64,000 nucleotides of DNA from Marilutibacter penaei (GTDB lineage: Bacteria > Pseudomonadota > Gammaproteobacteria > Xanthomonadales > Xanthomonadaceae), in NCBI RefSeq assembly GCF_014145395.1, contig NZ_JACHTE010000008.1:124001-188000 (forward strand). The letters are read 5' to 3'. The notes below the pieces were generated by a model. That model was not told the DNA's origin and searched no databases. It saw only the letters and a list, made by a program, of their open reading frames with translations. Shown here piece by piece: positions 8,569-17,800 of the stretch; the first letter of the stretch is position 1, and each line of letters starts with the position of its first letter. A program made the position numbers and the translations under genes.

Positions 8569-9832
8569 CAGGCCAGGTCTCCACCGCGTGCGCGAAGCGC
8601 AGCACGTCGGCATGGGTGTTGTAGAGCGGGGCGGGAGAAATCCGGATCACATCCGGTTCGCGCCAGTCGCCCAGGACGCCGTTGCGCGCCAGGTGGTCGA
8701 ACAGGGCGCGGCCCTTCTCGCGCCCACCCGCCACGCGCAGCGAAAGCTGGCATCCGCGTCGCGCGGGCTCCCCGGGCGTGATGATCTGCAGCACTTCCGA
8801 CAGCCGATCGCGGATCAGCGACTCCAGATAGCCCGTCAGGCGCAGGGATTTCGCGCGCAGGGCCGGCATCCCGGCGTCGTCGAAGAGATCGAGCGAGGCG
8901 CGCAGCGGCGCCAGCCCGAGGATCGGGGGATTGCTGAGCTGCCAGCCATCGGCCCCATGCTCGGGGCGGAACTCCGGTGCCATCAGGAAGCGGGTCGAGG
9001 CCTCGTGGCCCCACCAGCCTGCGAAGCGGGGCAGGTCGGACGCGGCGTGGCGTTCATGGACGAAGCAGCCGGCGATCGCCCCGGGCCCGCTGTTGAGGTA
9101 CTTGTAATGGCACCACACTGCGAAGTCGACGTTGCTGTCGTGCAGCGCCAGTTCCAGGTTGCCGACGCCGTGCGCAAGGTCGAAACCGCAACGCGCGCCC
9201 TGTGCATGTGCCAGCCGCACGATCGCCGGGAGGTCGAAGGCCTGGCCGGTCCGGTACTGCACCCCGGGCCAGAGCACCAGCGCCAGGCGCTTGCCGTGGG
9301 TCTGGATGGCGCGCTCGAGTGCGGCCATCGAGATCGTCCCGTTCGGTTCGTCCGGCGCGACTTCGATCAGGTCCGTCGCCGGATCGAAGCCATGGAATCG
9401 GATCTGCGACTCCACTGCATGCCGGTCCGAGGGGAATGCACCCGCTTCGATCAGGATCGCGGGACGCTCGACGGTCGGCCGGTAGAAGCTGACCATCATC
9501 AGGTGCAGGTTGACGGTCAGGGTATTCATCGCCACGACTTCCGAGGGCTTGGCACCCACCAGCCGTCCGAGTTGTTCGCGGACCAGGCGGTGGTAGGTCA
9601 TCCACTGGGTGTCGCCGGTGAAATGGCCCTCGACCGCGATGTCCCCCCAGGTGCCCAGTACCTCGTCGACATAGCTGCGGGCCTCGCGTGGCTGCAGCCC
9701 CAGCGAGTTTCCGACGAAATAGGCCTGCTCGCCGTCGCCATGGCGCGGGACATGGAAACGGTCGCGCCGCGTCGGCAGGGGGTCGGAAGCATCGAGGCGG
9801 GCAGCGTGCCTGGGGTCGAACAGGTCGGTCAT
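8555..9832 (-). CDS. kynU: Kynureninase
   Basis: 425 residues from ATG 9832. PLP enzyme cleaving 3-hydroxykynurenine (and kynurenine) to 3-hydroxyanthranilate (anthranilate) plus alanine. The fold-type I PLP lysine is K244 in AVWCHYKYLNSGPGA. Other family marks are YFVGNSLGLQPR (39-50), WMTYHR (77-82), the FDLAHGVGN segment (217-225) with the PLP-pyridine aspartate, and GWWGH. The longer frame begins at 9907 but the added residues do not resemble the family and overlap the ACMSD gene. It starts 25 bp after the ACMSD stop and runs into kmo with a short overlap. Confidence 0.94.
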   Translation of the reverse strand: MTDLFDPRHAARLDASDPLPTRRDRFHVPRHGDGEQAYFVGNSLGLQPREARSYVDEVLGTWGDIAVEGHFTGDTQWMTYHRLVREQLGRLVGAKPSEVVAMNTLTVNLHLMMVSFYRPTVERPAILIEAGAFPSDRHAVESQIRFHGFDPATDLIEVAPDEPNGTISMAALERAIQTHGKRLALVLWPGVQYRTGQAFDLPAIVRLAHAQGARCGFDLAHGVGNLELALHDSNVDFAVWCHYKYLNSGPGAIAGCFVHERHAASDLPRFAGWWGHEASTRFLMAPEFRPEHGADGWQLSNPPILGLAPLRASLDLFDDAGMPALRAKSLRLTGYLESLIRDRLSEVLQIITPGEPARRGCQLSLRVAGGREKGRALFDHLARNGVLGDWREPDVIRISPAPLYNTHADVLRFAHAVETWPDAAR

Positions 9833-9857
9833 GGGGACAGGATCTCGTCGTGGTGCG

Positions 9858-10868
9858 TCAAGCGAAGCGGGACTGGGGCAGACCGAGCCATTCGAGCGCG
9901 GTGCCATGGTAGAGGCGGGCCTGGTCGTCGACAGGCAGGTCGAGGGCGGCGATGCCTGCGCCCGGTGCCTGCTCCCCGAGCGGAAAGGGGTAATCCGTCC
10001 CCAGCATGACCTGCGACACGCCGCAGGTCTCGAGCAGGTAGCGGAGTGCGCGCGGATCGGCGACCCAGGAATCGAAATACAGTTGCGACAGGTACTCGCG
10101 CGGATTGCGGGGGTTGTCCGTCGCGACCAGGTCCGGCCGCATGTTGAAGCCGTGCTCGATGCGACCGATGGTGTAGGGGAAGGCGCCGCCGCCGTGCGCC
10201 ATGCACACCTTCAGCGACGGCAGGCGCTCGAGCACGCCGCCGAAGATCAGGCAACAGGCCGCGCGCGCCTGCTCGGCGGGCATGCCGACCAGCCAGGGCA
10301 GCCAGTACTTCGGCATGGACGGCGTCCCCATCATGTCCCACGGATGGACGAGGATCGCCGCGCCGAGTTCCGCGGCCGCCTCGAAGAACGGGAACAGCTC
10401 CGGCGCATCGAGGTTCCAGTCGCCGACATGGCTGCCGATCTGCACCCCCTGCAGGCCGAGCTGGTCGACGCAGCGCTCCAGTTCCTGCACCGCCAGGCGC
10501 GGCGACTGCATCGGTACGGTGCCGATGCCCGCGTAGTGGCGTGGGAAGTCATGGCAGGTGCGCGCCATGTGGTCGTTGAGCGACTGGTGCAGCTCCAGCG
10601 CGTGATGGGGCTTGGCCCAGTAGCTGAACATCACCGGCACCGTGCTCAGCACCTGCACCTGCACCCCATGCCGGGCGTAGTCCTCCAGTCGCTCCTGCGG
10701 GTCCCAGGTCTTGGACCAGATCTCCCGGAAGAACCTGCCGTCCTTGTAGATACGATGGCGTCCATCGTCGGTGTGGTGGATCACCGGGAACCGGTTGTCG
10801 CCGTACTTCTTGACCAGGTCCGGCCAGTCGCGGGGCAGGTAGTGCGCGTGGGTATCGATCTTCAGCAT
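9858..10868 (-). CDS. 2-amino-3-carboxymuconate-6-semialdehyde decarboxylase (ACMSD)
   Basis: 336 residues from ATG 10868; this start places the metal motif at the very N terminus as in known ACMSDs. Amidohydrolase-fold, zinc-dependent decarboxylase that turns ACMS into 2-aminomuconate semialdehyde, diverting it from spontaneous cyclisation to quinolinate. Metal and catalytic residues are all visible: H7 and H9 (DTHAHY), H175 (LVHPWD), catalytic H225 (CMAHGGG) and D292 (LGTDYP). Length matches the roughly 334-residue Pseudomonas enzyme. The gene lies 13 bp after the dioxygenase that makes its substrate. Its presence indicates degradation of 3-hydroxyanthranilate rather than NAD synthesis alone. 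Confidence 0.93.
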   Translation of the reverse strand: MLKIDTHAHYLPRDWPDLVKKYGDNRFPVIHHTDDGRHRIYKDGRFFREIWSKTWDPQERLEDYARHGVQVQVLSTVPVMFSYWAKPHHALELHQSLNDHMARTCHDFPRHYAGIGTVPMQSPRLAVQELERCVDQLGLQGVQIGSHVGDWNLDAPELFPFFEAAAELGAAILVHPWDMMGTPSMPKYWLPWLVGMPAEQARAACCLIFGGVLERLPSLKVCMAHGGGAFPYTIGRIEHGFNMRPDLVATDNPRNPREYLSQLYFDSWVADPRALRYLLETCGVSQVMLGTDYPFPLGEQAPGAGIAALDLPVDDQARLYHGTALEWLGLPQSRFA

Positions 10869-10881
10869 GCGGGCGTGCGCA

Positions 10882-11427
10882 TCAGGTGATGTCCGCCAGC
10901 GAATCCGGCTCTTCGTAGCGCGCAGGCCGTGGGTTGAGATGCCCGCAGGCCGCACAGGTACGACGTTCTATGGAGCGATAGAAGCGGTCGAACACCGGCG
11001 GGAAATCCTGTTCGATGTCGCGCAGGTGGAAATACTCCTCGAACAGCAGGTGGTTGCACTGTTCGCAGTACCAGAGCAGTCCATCGTCCTCGTGCGACAG
11101 GCGCCTGCGCTCGACCACCAGGCCGACCGAACCGGCCATTCGCTGCGGGGAGTGCGGCACCCGTGGCGGAAGCAGGAAGATCTCGCCGGCGCGGATCGGG
11201 ATGTCGCGCACCCGGCCGTCCTCCTGGATGCGCAGCACCATCTCGCCTTCGAGCTGGTAGAACCATTCGGGACCTTCATCCCAGTGGTAGTCGGTCCGCT
11301 GGTTGGGACCGCCCACCACCATCACGATGAAGTCGCCGTCGTAGACGCACTTGTTCCCGACCGGAGGCTTCAGCATCTCCCGGTGTTCGTCGATCCAGGC
11401 CTGGAAATTGATCGGGTTCGGCAGCAT
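10882..11427 (-). CDS. 3-hydroxyanthranilate 3,4-dioxygenase
   Basis: 181 residues from ATG 11427. Cupin-fold Fe(II) extradiol dioxygenase that opens 3-hydroxyanthranilate to ACMS. Active-site iron ligands are visible as H48, E54 and H92 ([13 protein letters not shown] and PRVPHSPQ). The C-terminal rubredoxin-like second metal site typical of bacterial and fungal enzymes is intact: CEQC (C121, C124) and CAAC (C158, C161). Its ATG overlaps the stop of the RidA-family gene by one base (TGATG), so it is translationally coupled. The product feeds the next gene, ACMSD. Confidence 0.95.
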   Translation of the reverse strand: MLPNPINFQAWIDEHREMLKPPVGNKCVYDGDFIVMVVGGPNQRTDYHWDEGPEWFYQLEGEMVLRIQEDGRVRDIPIRAGEIFLLPPRVPHSPQRMAGSVGLVVERRRLSHEDDGLLWYCEQCNHLLFEEYFHLRDIEQDFPPVFDRFYRSIERRTCAACGHLNPRPARYEEPDSLADIT

Positions 11428-11873
11428 CAGGCGACTCCGGGGGCATGCGTGGGCGGGACGTGGGCCACGCACTTGAGTTCGATCGCGATGGGCGTCGGCA
11501 AGGCATCGATGCCCAGGGTCGTGCGGCAGGGCGCGACCTCGGGATCGGGGAAATACTGCGCCCAGATGGCGTTGTAGGTCGTGAAGTCACGCGCGATATC
11601 GGTCAGGTAGACGGTCACGTCGACCAGGTCCTCCCAGCGGGCACCGCTGGCGTCGAGCACGGCACGTACGTTGGCGAAGACCGCGTGGCACTGGCGCTCG
11701 ATGTCGTAGGCGACCAGTCGTCCGTTCCCGTCGGTCACGTTGCCGGGTACCGCGTTCGTGGCGGCGTCACGCGGTCCGATGCCGGACAGGAACACCAGCT
11801 CGCCCACGCGCCGGGCATGGGGGTATCGTCCCACCGCCGCGGGCGCGGTGCCGGCGTGGACCGCGTCGTTCAT
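11427..11873 (-). CDS. RidA/YjgF-family protein, probable 2-aminomuconate deaminase
   Basis: 148 residues. RidA-fold trimeric enzyme. In kynurenine and 2-aminophenol degradation clusters the RidA homologue deaminates 2-aminomuconate to 4-oxalocrotonate, and this position between AMSDH/carbonic anhydrase and the ring-cleavage dioxygenase supports that role. Family marks: [10 protein letters not shown] (25-34), a long insertion typical of the deaminase subfamily, [12 protein letters not shown] (81-92), and [13 protein letters not shown] with the conserved Arg117, ending IELKCVAHV. The ATG overlaps the upstream carbonic anhydrase stop (ATGA), and its own stop overlaps the next start. Function by context is likely; a general imine deaminase cannot be excluded. 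Confidence 0.85.
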   Translation of the reverse strand: MNDAVHAGTAPAAVGRYPHARRVGELVFLSGIGPRDAATNAVPGNVTDGNGRLVAYDIERQCHAVFANVRAVLDASGARWEDLVDVTVYLTDIARDFTTYNAIWAQYFPDPEVAPCRTTLGIDALPTPIAIELKCVAHVPPTHAPGVA

Positions 11874-12535
11874 CGCGGGGAGTCCCCCCCGGCTTCGCCC
11901 ACCCGTGCCACGGCCCCTGAGTAGGCGTCCGCCAGCGCCGCCTCTCCCGGGATATCGATGCGCAGGTCGTTCACCCGGCCGTTCTTCAGGCTGTACACCC
12001 AGCCATGCACCGTCAGCGCCTGGCCGCGGCTCCACGCCTCCCGCACGATATTGGTCTGGCAGACATTCCGCACCTGGTCGATCACGTTCAGCTCGCACAG
12101 CCGGTCGTGGCGCTCGTGCTCGGCCGCCGCACCGATGCACTCGCCATGCTTCTCCGCGACGTCCGCGACGTGGCGGATCCAGTTGTCCGCCAGGCCGACC
12201 CGGGTGCCGTGCAGCGCGGCATGCACGCCACCGCAACCATAGTGGCCGACCACGAGGATGTGCTCGACCTTCAGCACATCGACCGCGAACTGGATCACCG
12301 AGAGGCAGTTCAGGTCGGTATGGACGACGACGTTGGCGATATTGCGATGGACGAACACTTCGCCCGGTGCCATGTCGACCACCTGGTTGGCGGGAACGCG
12401 GGAGTCCGAGCACCCGATCCAGAGATAGCGGGGCGCCTGCTGCCCCGAGAGGCGTTCGAAGAAGCCCGGGTCTTCGGCATTGATGCGATCGGCCCATTGC
12501 CGGTTGCGTTCGAGGAGGTCGTGGAGTCGGTTCAT
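11870..12535 (-). CDS. can: Beta-class carbonic anhydrase
   Basis: 221 residues from ATG 12535. Zinc enzyme interconverting CO2 and bicarbonate. The zinc ligands fall at exactly the residue numbers of E. coli Can: C42, D44 with R46 (GCSDSRVPA), H98 and C101 (VVGHYGCGGV). VFVHRNIANVV follows the first motif as in the family. It is embedded in the kynurenine block with a 4-bp overlap to the 2-aminomuconate deaminase gene. The pathway step encoded two genes on (ACMSD) releases CO2, which may be why it sits here; this link is inference. A 73-bp gap separates it from the dehydrogenase upstream, so a separate promoter is possible. Confidence 0.92.
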   Translation of the reverse strand: MNRLHDLLERNRQWADRINAEDPGFFERLSGQQAPRYLWIGCSDSRVPANQVVDMAPGEVFVHRNIANVVVHTDLNCLSVIQFAVDVLKVEHILVVGHYGCGGVHAALHGTRVGLADNWIRHVADVAEKHGECIGAAAEHERHDRLCELNVIDQVRNVCQTNIVREAWSRGQALTVHGWVYSLKNGRVNDLRIDIPGEAALADAYSGAVARVGEAGGDSPR

Positions 12536-12608
12536 CGGTATTCCGCGGCGGGAGTGGAGGAGGGAATTCGGGTGCAGGGGCACGTGCACGGGTGGAGGAC
12601 CGCCGGCG

Positions 12609-14042
12609 TCATGGGTGCATCGCCAGAGATAGCCCGACGTTGCGGGGACGGGTGAAGAACCGCATGGCCTCCATGCCTCCCTCGCTGCCCAGCCCGGACG
12701 CGCCCATGCCCCCGAAAGGGGTGCGCAGGTCACGCATCAGCCAGGTATTGACCCAGACCATGCCGGTGCGCAGGCCGTCGGCCAGGCGATGCGCACGGTC
12801 GAGGTCGCGGGTCCATATCGAGGCCGCCAGGCCGTACTCGCTGGCATTCGCCAGCGACAACGCTTCGGCTTCGTCGTCGAATGCCTGCAGCGTGACGACC
12901 GGGCCAAAGATCTCTTCCCGGTTGGTCGCGCTGTCCGGTCCCAGGCCCTCGATCACCGTGGGAGGCACGAACCAGCCCGGGCGTTCGAGTGCGTGTCCAC
13001 CGCAAAGCACGGTGCCACCTTCGTCGCGTGCCCGCTGGATCGCAGCCGTCACCTTGTCGAAATGCGCCTGGGACACCAGCGGACCGATCTGGACATCGTC
13101 ATCGATGGGGTCGCCCACCCTCATCGCCAGCGCGCCCTGCACGAAGGCTTCGCGGAACGCCTCGTGGATGCTGCGCTCCACCAGCAGGCGCGACCCGCAC
13201 AGGCAGATCTGCCCGCTGTTCTGGAACGCGGACCGGAGCAGCGTGTCCAGTGCGTCCTGCCAGCGGCTGTCGGCGAACACGAGGGTGGGGTTCTTGCCGC
13301 CCAGCTCCAGCGAGACCTTCTTCAGCAGCGGTCCGGCAAGCCCGGCAACACGTCGTCCGGCCGCCGTGCTTCCGGTGAACGAGACGGCTTCGATACCCGG
13401 GTGGACCACCAGCGCCTCGCCTGCATCGGCGCCTTCGCCATGCAGGATATTGAGCACCCCGTCGGGCAAGCCGGCTTCACTGGCCAGTTCGGCGAAGAGC
13501 GTCGCCGTGACCGGCGTCACCTCCGAAGGCTTGGCAACGACGGTGTTGCCGGCCGCCAGCGCGGGCGCGATCTTCCAGGTCAACAGATACAGCGGGAGGT
13601 TCCATGGCGAAATGGCCGCGACCACGCCCAGCGGCGGACGCAGGGTGTAGTTCAGGCCCGCTTCGCCGTGGTGGGACTCGCTGGCGAACTGGGTCGCGGC
13701 GTGGGCGAAGAACCGCAGGTTCCTGACGGCCCGGGGTACTTCCACGTCCCGCGCGAGCGCCAGCGGCTTGCCGGCATCGCGTGCCTCTGCCCGCGCGAAC
13801 GTGTCCAGGCGCCGCTCCAGGGCCGCCGCCAACCGCTCCAGGTGTCCGGCCCGCGCCGAGGCAGGCAAACGGGACCACGCAGGAAAGGCGTCGCTGGCGG
13901 CGGCTACCGCGCGGTCGGCATCCACCGCGCCGCCCGCTGCCACCTCGCCGCAACGCGCCCCGGTCGCCGGATTGGCGATGTCCAGCCATCGGCCTGTCGC
14001 GGGCTCGGTGGGGCGGCCATTGATCCAGTGGCTCAAGCGCAT
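12609..14042 (-). CDS. 2-aminomuconic semialdehyde dehydrogenase (2-hydroxymuconic semialdehyde dehydrogenase family)
   Basis: 477 residues, aldehyde dehydrogenase fold, NAD-dependent. It should oxidise 2-aminomuconate semialdehyde to 2-aminomuconate. Visible: SPWNLP (145-150, with the oxyanion Asn148), cofactor segment VVAKPSEVTP (168-177), FTGSTAAG (222-229), general base E246 in LELGGKNP, and the catalytic Cys280 in NSGQICLCGSR. The C-terminal WLMRDLRTPFGGMGASGLGSEGG region is characteristic of the muconic semialdehyde branch, where its arginine binds the substrate carboxylate. Context (ACMSD, deaminase) supports the specific call. Located 38 bp after the PilZ gene. Confidence 0.88.
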   Translation of the reverse strand: MRLSHWINGRPTEPATGRWLDIANPATGARCGEVAAGGAVDADRAVAAASDAFPAWSRLPASARAGHLERLAAALERRLDTFARAEARDAGKPLALARDVEVPRAVRNLRFFAHAATQFASESHHGEAGLNYTLRPPLGVVAAISPWNLPLYLLTWKIAPALAAGNTVVAKPSEVTPVTATLFAELASEAGLPDGVLNILHGEGADAGEALVVHPGIEAVSFTGSTAAGRRVAGLAGPLLKKVSLELGGKNPTLVFADSRWQDALDTLLRSAFQNSGQICLCGSRLLVERSIHEAFREAFVQGALAMRVGDPIDDDVQIGPLVSQAHFDKVTAAIQRARDEGGTVLCGGHALERPGWFVPPTVIEGLGPDSATNREEIFGPVVTLQAFDDEAEALSLANASEYGLAASIWTRDLDRAHRLADGLRTGMVWVNTWLMRDLRTPFGGMGASGLGSEGGMEAMRFFTRPRNVGLSLAMHP

Positions 14043-14080
14043 CGGACAAGCTTAACGCGACGCGAGGGGAGGCGAGCGCG

Positions 14081-14389
14081 TCATCGCCCGGGTGGAATCG
14101 CCTGCAGGTCCTGGTACTCGATGCCGATGCGATCGTCGGTCACGCGCGCGATCCGTGCCGCAACGACGGTCGCCGGGGTATCGAGCCCACTGTAGAAGAA
14201 CAGTCGCACGACCTGCTCCACGTCGAGCCCGCACCCCGGCGGCGGTGCGATGCCGCAGCCGCCTTCGGAGAGGTCCAGGACCTCGGCGAACCAGGCGCGC
14301 TCGCCGTGCACGACCATCACCCGGTCACTGAAGGGCTGGCGGCCGGCGGTGCGACGATCGTCTGGAAGGGAGTCCGTCATGGCATGCAA
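14081..14389 (-). CDS. PilZ-domain protein (predicted cyclic-di-GMP receptor)
   Basis: 102 residues (98 if started at the second Met). A stand-alone PilZ domain: the N-terminal RxxxR motif is present (RRTAGRQPF, residues 12-20), followed by strands VMVVHG and AWFAEVLDLSEGGCGI, where DLSEGG is the D/NxSxxG c-di-GMP-binding motif. Both halves of the binding signature are therefore intact. Small and cytosolic. It lies 3 bp after the SDR stop and 38 bp before the dehydrogenase gene, so it is likely co-transcribed with the kynurenine block. Its effector target is unknown. Confidence 0.8.
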   Translation of the reverse strand: MHAMTDSLPDDRRTAGRQPFSDRVMVVHGERAWFAEVLDLSEGGCGIAPPPGCGLDVEQVVRLFFYSGLDTPATVVAARIARVTDDRIGIEYQDLQAIPPGR

Positions 14390-14392
14390 TCC

Positions 14393-15181
14393 TCACAGCG
14401 AACGGGTGCGTCCACCGTCCACCGGCAGGTTGATGCCGGTGATGTAGGCGGCGGCGGGGGAGCACAGGAAGGCGATCGCCGCCGCGGTCTCCCCGGGCTG
14501 GGCGAAGCGGCGCATCGGGATCGCATCGAACATGCCGGCCTTGATGTCCTCCCGGTCGCGGCCGGTCCGGGCTGCCGCGGCATCGATGATCTGCTCGATC
14601 CGCGGCGTCTGGGTGGACCCGGGCAGGACATTGTTGACGGTGATGCCCAGCGGGGCGACTTCGGTGGCCAGTGTCTTGGCCCAGCCCGCCACTGCCCACC
14701 GTGTCGAATTTGACACGCCCAAGCCGTTCAGGGGCTCTTTCACGGAGGTCGAGATCACGTTGACGATGCGGCCGTAGCCGGCGGCCTCCATGCCGGGCAG
14801 GACGGCATCGGCGAGCACATGGCATGCGACCAGGTGCTGGCGCCATGCGGCCTCGAATGCGGCGACATCGGCGCCGCGGATCGGGCCGGGCGGCGGTCCG
14901 CCACTGTTGTTGACCAGGATGTGGACCGGACGCTCGGCGACAAGGGCGTCGACTGCGCTGCGCAGCGCGTCGGTGTCGGCGGCATCCAGCGCGAGCCACG
15001 CATGGTGTTGCGATGGGTCGACGGTGGGCAGCGAAGCGGCGGCGTCCTGCAATGCGTCGGCCCGCCGGGCCATCAGGGTGACACTCGCCCCCAGTCCGGC
15101 CAGCTCCCGCGCCGCGGCGAGTCCGATGCCCTGGCTGCCGCCACTGACGAGGGCGTGTCGATGCTTCAGGTCCAGATCCAC
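14393..15181 (-). CDS. SDR-family protein with a degenerate catalytic tetrad
   Basis: 262 residues, Rossmann short-chain dehydrogenase/reductase fold. Cofactor loop GGSQGIG (about 14-20), D-A near the adenine pocket (ALDAADTD), and NNSGG (about 94-98, normally NNAG) are present. Where the classical YxxxK should stand (before AVAGWAKTLATEVA) the sequence reads SNSTR, so both the catalytic Tyr and Lys are replaced. This matches a known atypical subgroup annotated as 3-ketoacyl-ACP-reductase-like, whose activity is unclear. The C terminus ITGINLPVDGGR is standard. Substrate unknown. It precedes the PilZ gene with almost no gap. Confidence 0.85.
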   Translation of the reverse strand: MDLDLKHRHALVSGGSQGIGLAAARELAGLGASVTLMARRADALQDAAASLPTVDPSQHHAWLALDAADTDALRSAVDALVAERPVHILVNNSGGPPPGPIRGADVAAFEAAWRQHLVACHVLADAVLPGMEAAGYGRIVNVISTSVKEPLNGLGVSNSTRWAVAGWAKTLATEVAPLGITVNNVLPGSTQTPRIEQIIDAAAARTGRDREDIKAGMFDAIPMRRFAQPGETAAAIAFLCSPAAAYITGINLPVDGGRTRSL

Positions 15182-15205
15182 GCGCGTCCTCCCGGTGTGG
15201 GTTGG

Positions 15206-15514
15206 TCAGTGTCGCGAAGGCAGCTGCTGCACCATCAGTGCCTTCAGCCCCTCGTCGTCGCCCGCATGGGGCGGCACGAGCTCTTCCATCAGGAAACCGC
15301 GTGCCTCCGCGTCATCCTCGTCGAGGCCGTCGAACTCGACGAACTCGGCATCCAGCAGGGCGGCACGCGCGGTGTCCTCGCTATCGTAGGGCAGTGTGTT
15401 GCCGTCGCTGTCGAAGACTTCGGCCGTGCCGGCCTCGCGCACCCGCAGGCGCGCCCAGATCACGGTCCGGCCGAGCGTCGCCACCCACCATTGCGTATGG
15501 CCTTCGGTGCTCAT
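15206..15514 (-). CDS. Conserved hypothetical protein (acidic, soluble)
   Basis: 102 residues. Not recognised as a named family. The N-terminal part TQWWVATLGRTVIWARLRV looks like a beta-rich start, followed by an acidic stretch with many Asp and Glu (FDSDGNTLPYDSEDTARAA, then EFDGLDEDDAEARGF). No signal peptide or membrane segment. Its start overlaps the stop of the upstream membrane protein gene by four bases (ATGA), so the two are coupled. Codon use and GC match the neighbours, supporting a real gene. Confidence 0.6.
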   Translation of the reverse strand: MSTEGHTQWWVATLGRTVIWARLRVREAGTAEVFDSDGNTLPYDSEDTARAALLDAEFVEFDGLDEDDAEARGFLMEELVPPHAGDDEGLKALMVQQLPSRH

Positions 15515-15816
15515 CCCGTCACCTCCGCCAGCAGCCAGAGCAGGCCGGCCATGCCGAGGCCGCCGATGATCGTCAACAGCGCCACCCGCGCCGGCGTGGC
15601 GAGGCCATCGAGGTTGCGGTCACCGGTCGAGCGGTAGCCACCCGACAGCAGCCATCCCAGCGCAGCGGGGTTCAGGAACGCACCGGCACCGAAGCCCTGC
15701 ATGACCGCCGGGTGGCGGTCGCGCAGGTGCACGAGGGTCAGCGGCCAGAAGATCAGCAGGGCAGTGAAGCCCGCGATGGCGACGCCAACGAAGCAGAGGG
15801 CGAAGAACAGGATCAT
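15511..15816 (-). CDS. Small membrane protein of unknown function
   Basis: 101 residues with two predicted transmembrane helices, at about 2-28 (LFFALCFVGVAIAGFTALLIFW) and 77-98. Between them is a basic/polar loop with LRDRHPAVMQGFGAGAF. The two-helix layout with an intervening LR..P..QGF stretch loosely recalls the universal stress protein B type, but the resemblance is weak and no function is claimed. It lies 21 bp downstream of asnS on the same strand and is translationally coupled to the acidic hypothetical gene after it. Confidence 0.6.
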   Translation of the reverse strand: MILFFALCFVGVAIAGFTALLIFWPLTLVHLRDRHPAVMQGFGAGAFLNPAALGWLLSGGYRSTGDRNLDGLATPARVALLTIIGGLGMAGLLWLLAEVTG

Positions 15817-15837
15817 CGTGTGCGCAGTCGCCTCCGG

Positions 15838-17238
<1,401 letters not shown>

Positions 17239-17338
17239 GGGACACGCACCGCCATGGCTTGATTCCTGCCCGTTCCGGACCGATATGGGGAAGCACCGCA
17301 GTTTAGCGGGTGTGCATCGCCGCCGGCGACACCCCCGC

Positions 17339-17344
17339 TATAAT
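17339..17344 (+). promoter_or_regulatory. Sigma-70 -10 element of the IscA-type gene
   Basis: Perfect TATAAT 24 bp before the ATG at 17369. No convincing -35 hexamer stands 17 bp upstream, so recognition may rely on the -10 or on an activator. It lies in the 130-bp divergent region shared with asnS. Confidence 0.5.
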
Positions 17345-17368
17345 CGATCCGTCCGAGTGGAGTCACCG

Positions 17369-17710
17369 ATGGCCGTCACGCTTGCCCCCGCCGCCCTTGC
17401 CCGCGTCCAGCGATTCCTCGCCAGCGACGGCTCGGCGCTGGGCCTGCGTTTCGGCGTGACCCGCACGGGGTGTTCGGGCTGGCAGCATTTTGCCGACCTG
17501 GCGCACGACCAGCGCGAGGGCGACACCGTCTTCGAGCAGGACGGCGTACGGATCTTCGTCGACGCCGCCAGCCTGCCGATCGTCGACGGCACCCGCATCG
17601 AGGTCGAGAAGCAGCGCCTCGGCGAGCAGTTCGTGTTCCACAACCCCAACGCCGCCGATGCCTGCGGCTGCGGGGAGAGCTTCACGACCGAGCTGCTGCC
17701 CCAGCTCTGA
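17369..17710 (+). CDS. IscA/HesB-family iron-sulfur cluster assembly protein
   Basis: 113 residues; ATG 17369 follows GGAG and starts the family's normal N terminus. A-type Fe-S carrier that receives clusters from the scaffold and hands them to apo-enzymes. The three conserved cysteines are present: C35 in RTGCSGWQH and C99, C101 in ACGCGESF. The residue after GCSG is Trp rather than the more usual aromatic/Tyr region, a small variation. It is monocistronic, preceded by TATAAT and followed by about 215 bp before rpsF. Which of IscA, ErpA or SufA it functionally equals cannot be decided from sequence; no isc or suf genes are nearby. Confidence 0.88.
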   Translation: MAVTLAPAALARVQRFLASDGSALGLRFGVTRTGCSGWQHFADLAHDQREGDTVFEQDGVRIFVDAASLPIVDGTRIEVEKQRLGEQFVFHNPNAADACGCGESFTTELLPQL

Positions 17711-17770
17711 GGCGGGCGGCTCGGGGTCAGCCCCTCCTGAACGCGCGAATCCGGCCGTATTGCAAGCGGA

Positions 17771-17800
17771 TTGCACGCCAGCCCCCGATGCTGCGATAAT
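17771..17800 (+). promoter_or_regulatory. Promoter of the rpsF-rpsR-rplI operon
   Basis: TTGCAC (17771-17776) and GATAAT (17795-17800) with an 18-bp spacer, directly upstream of rpsF. This would leave an untranslated leader of about 120 nt, GC-rich and able to fold, where autoregulation by S6:S18 might occur. Confidence 0.6.
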
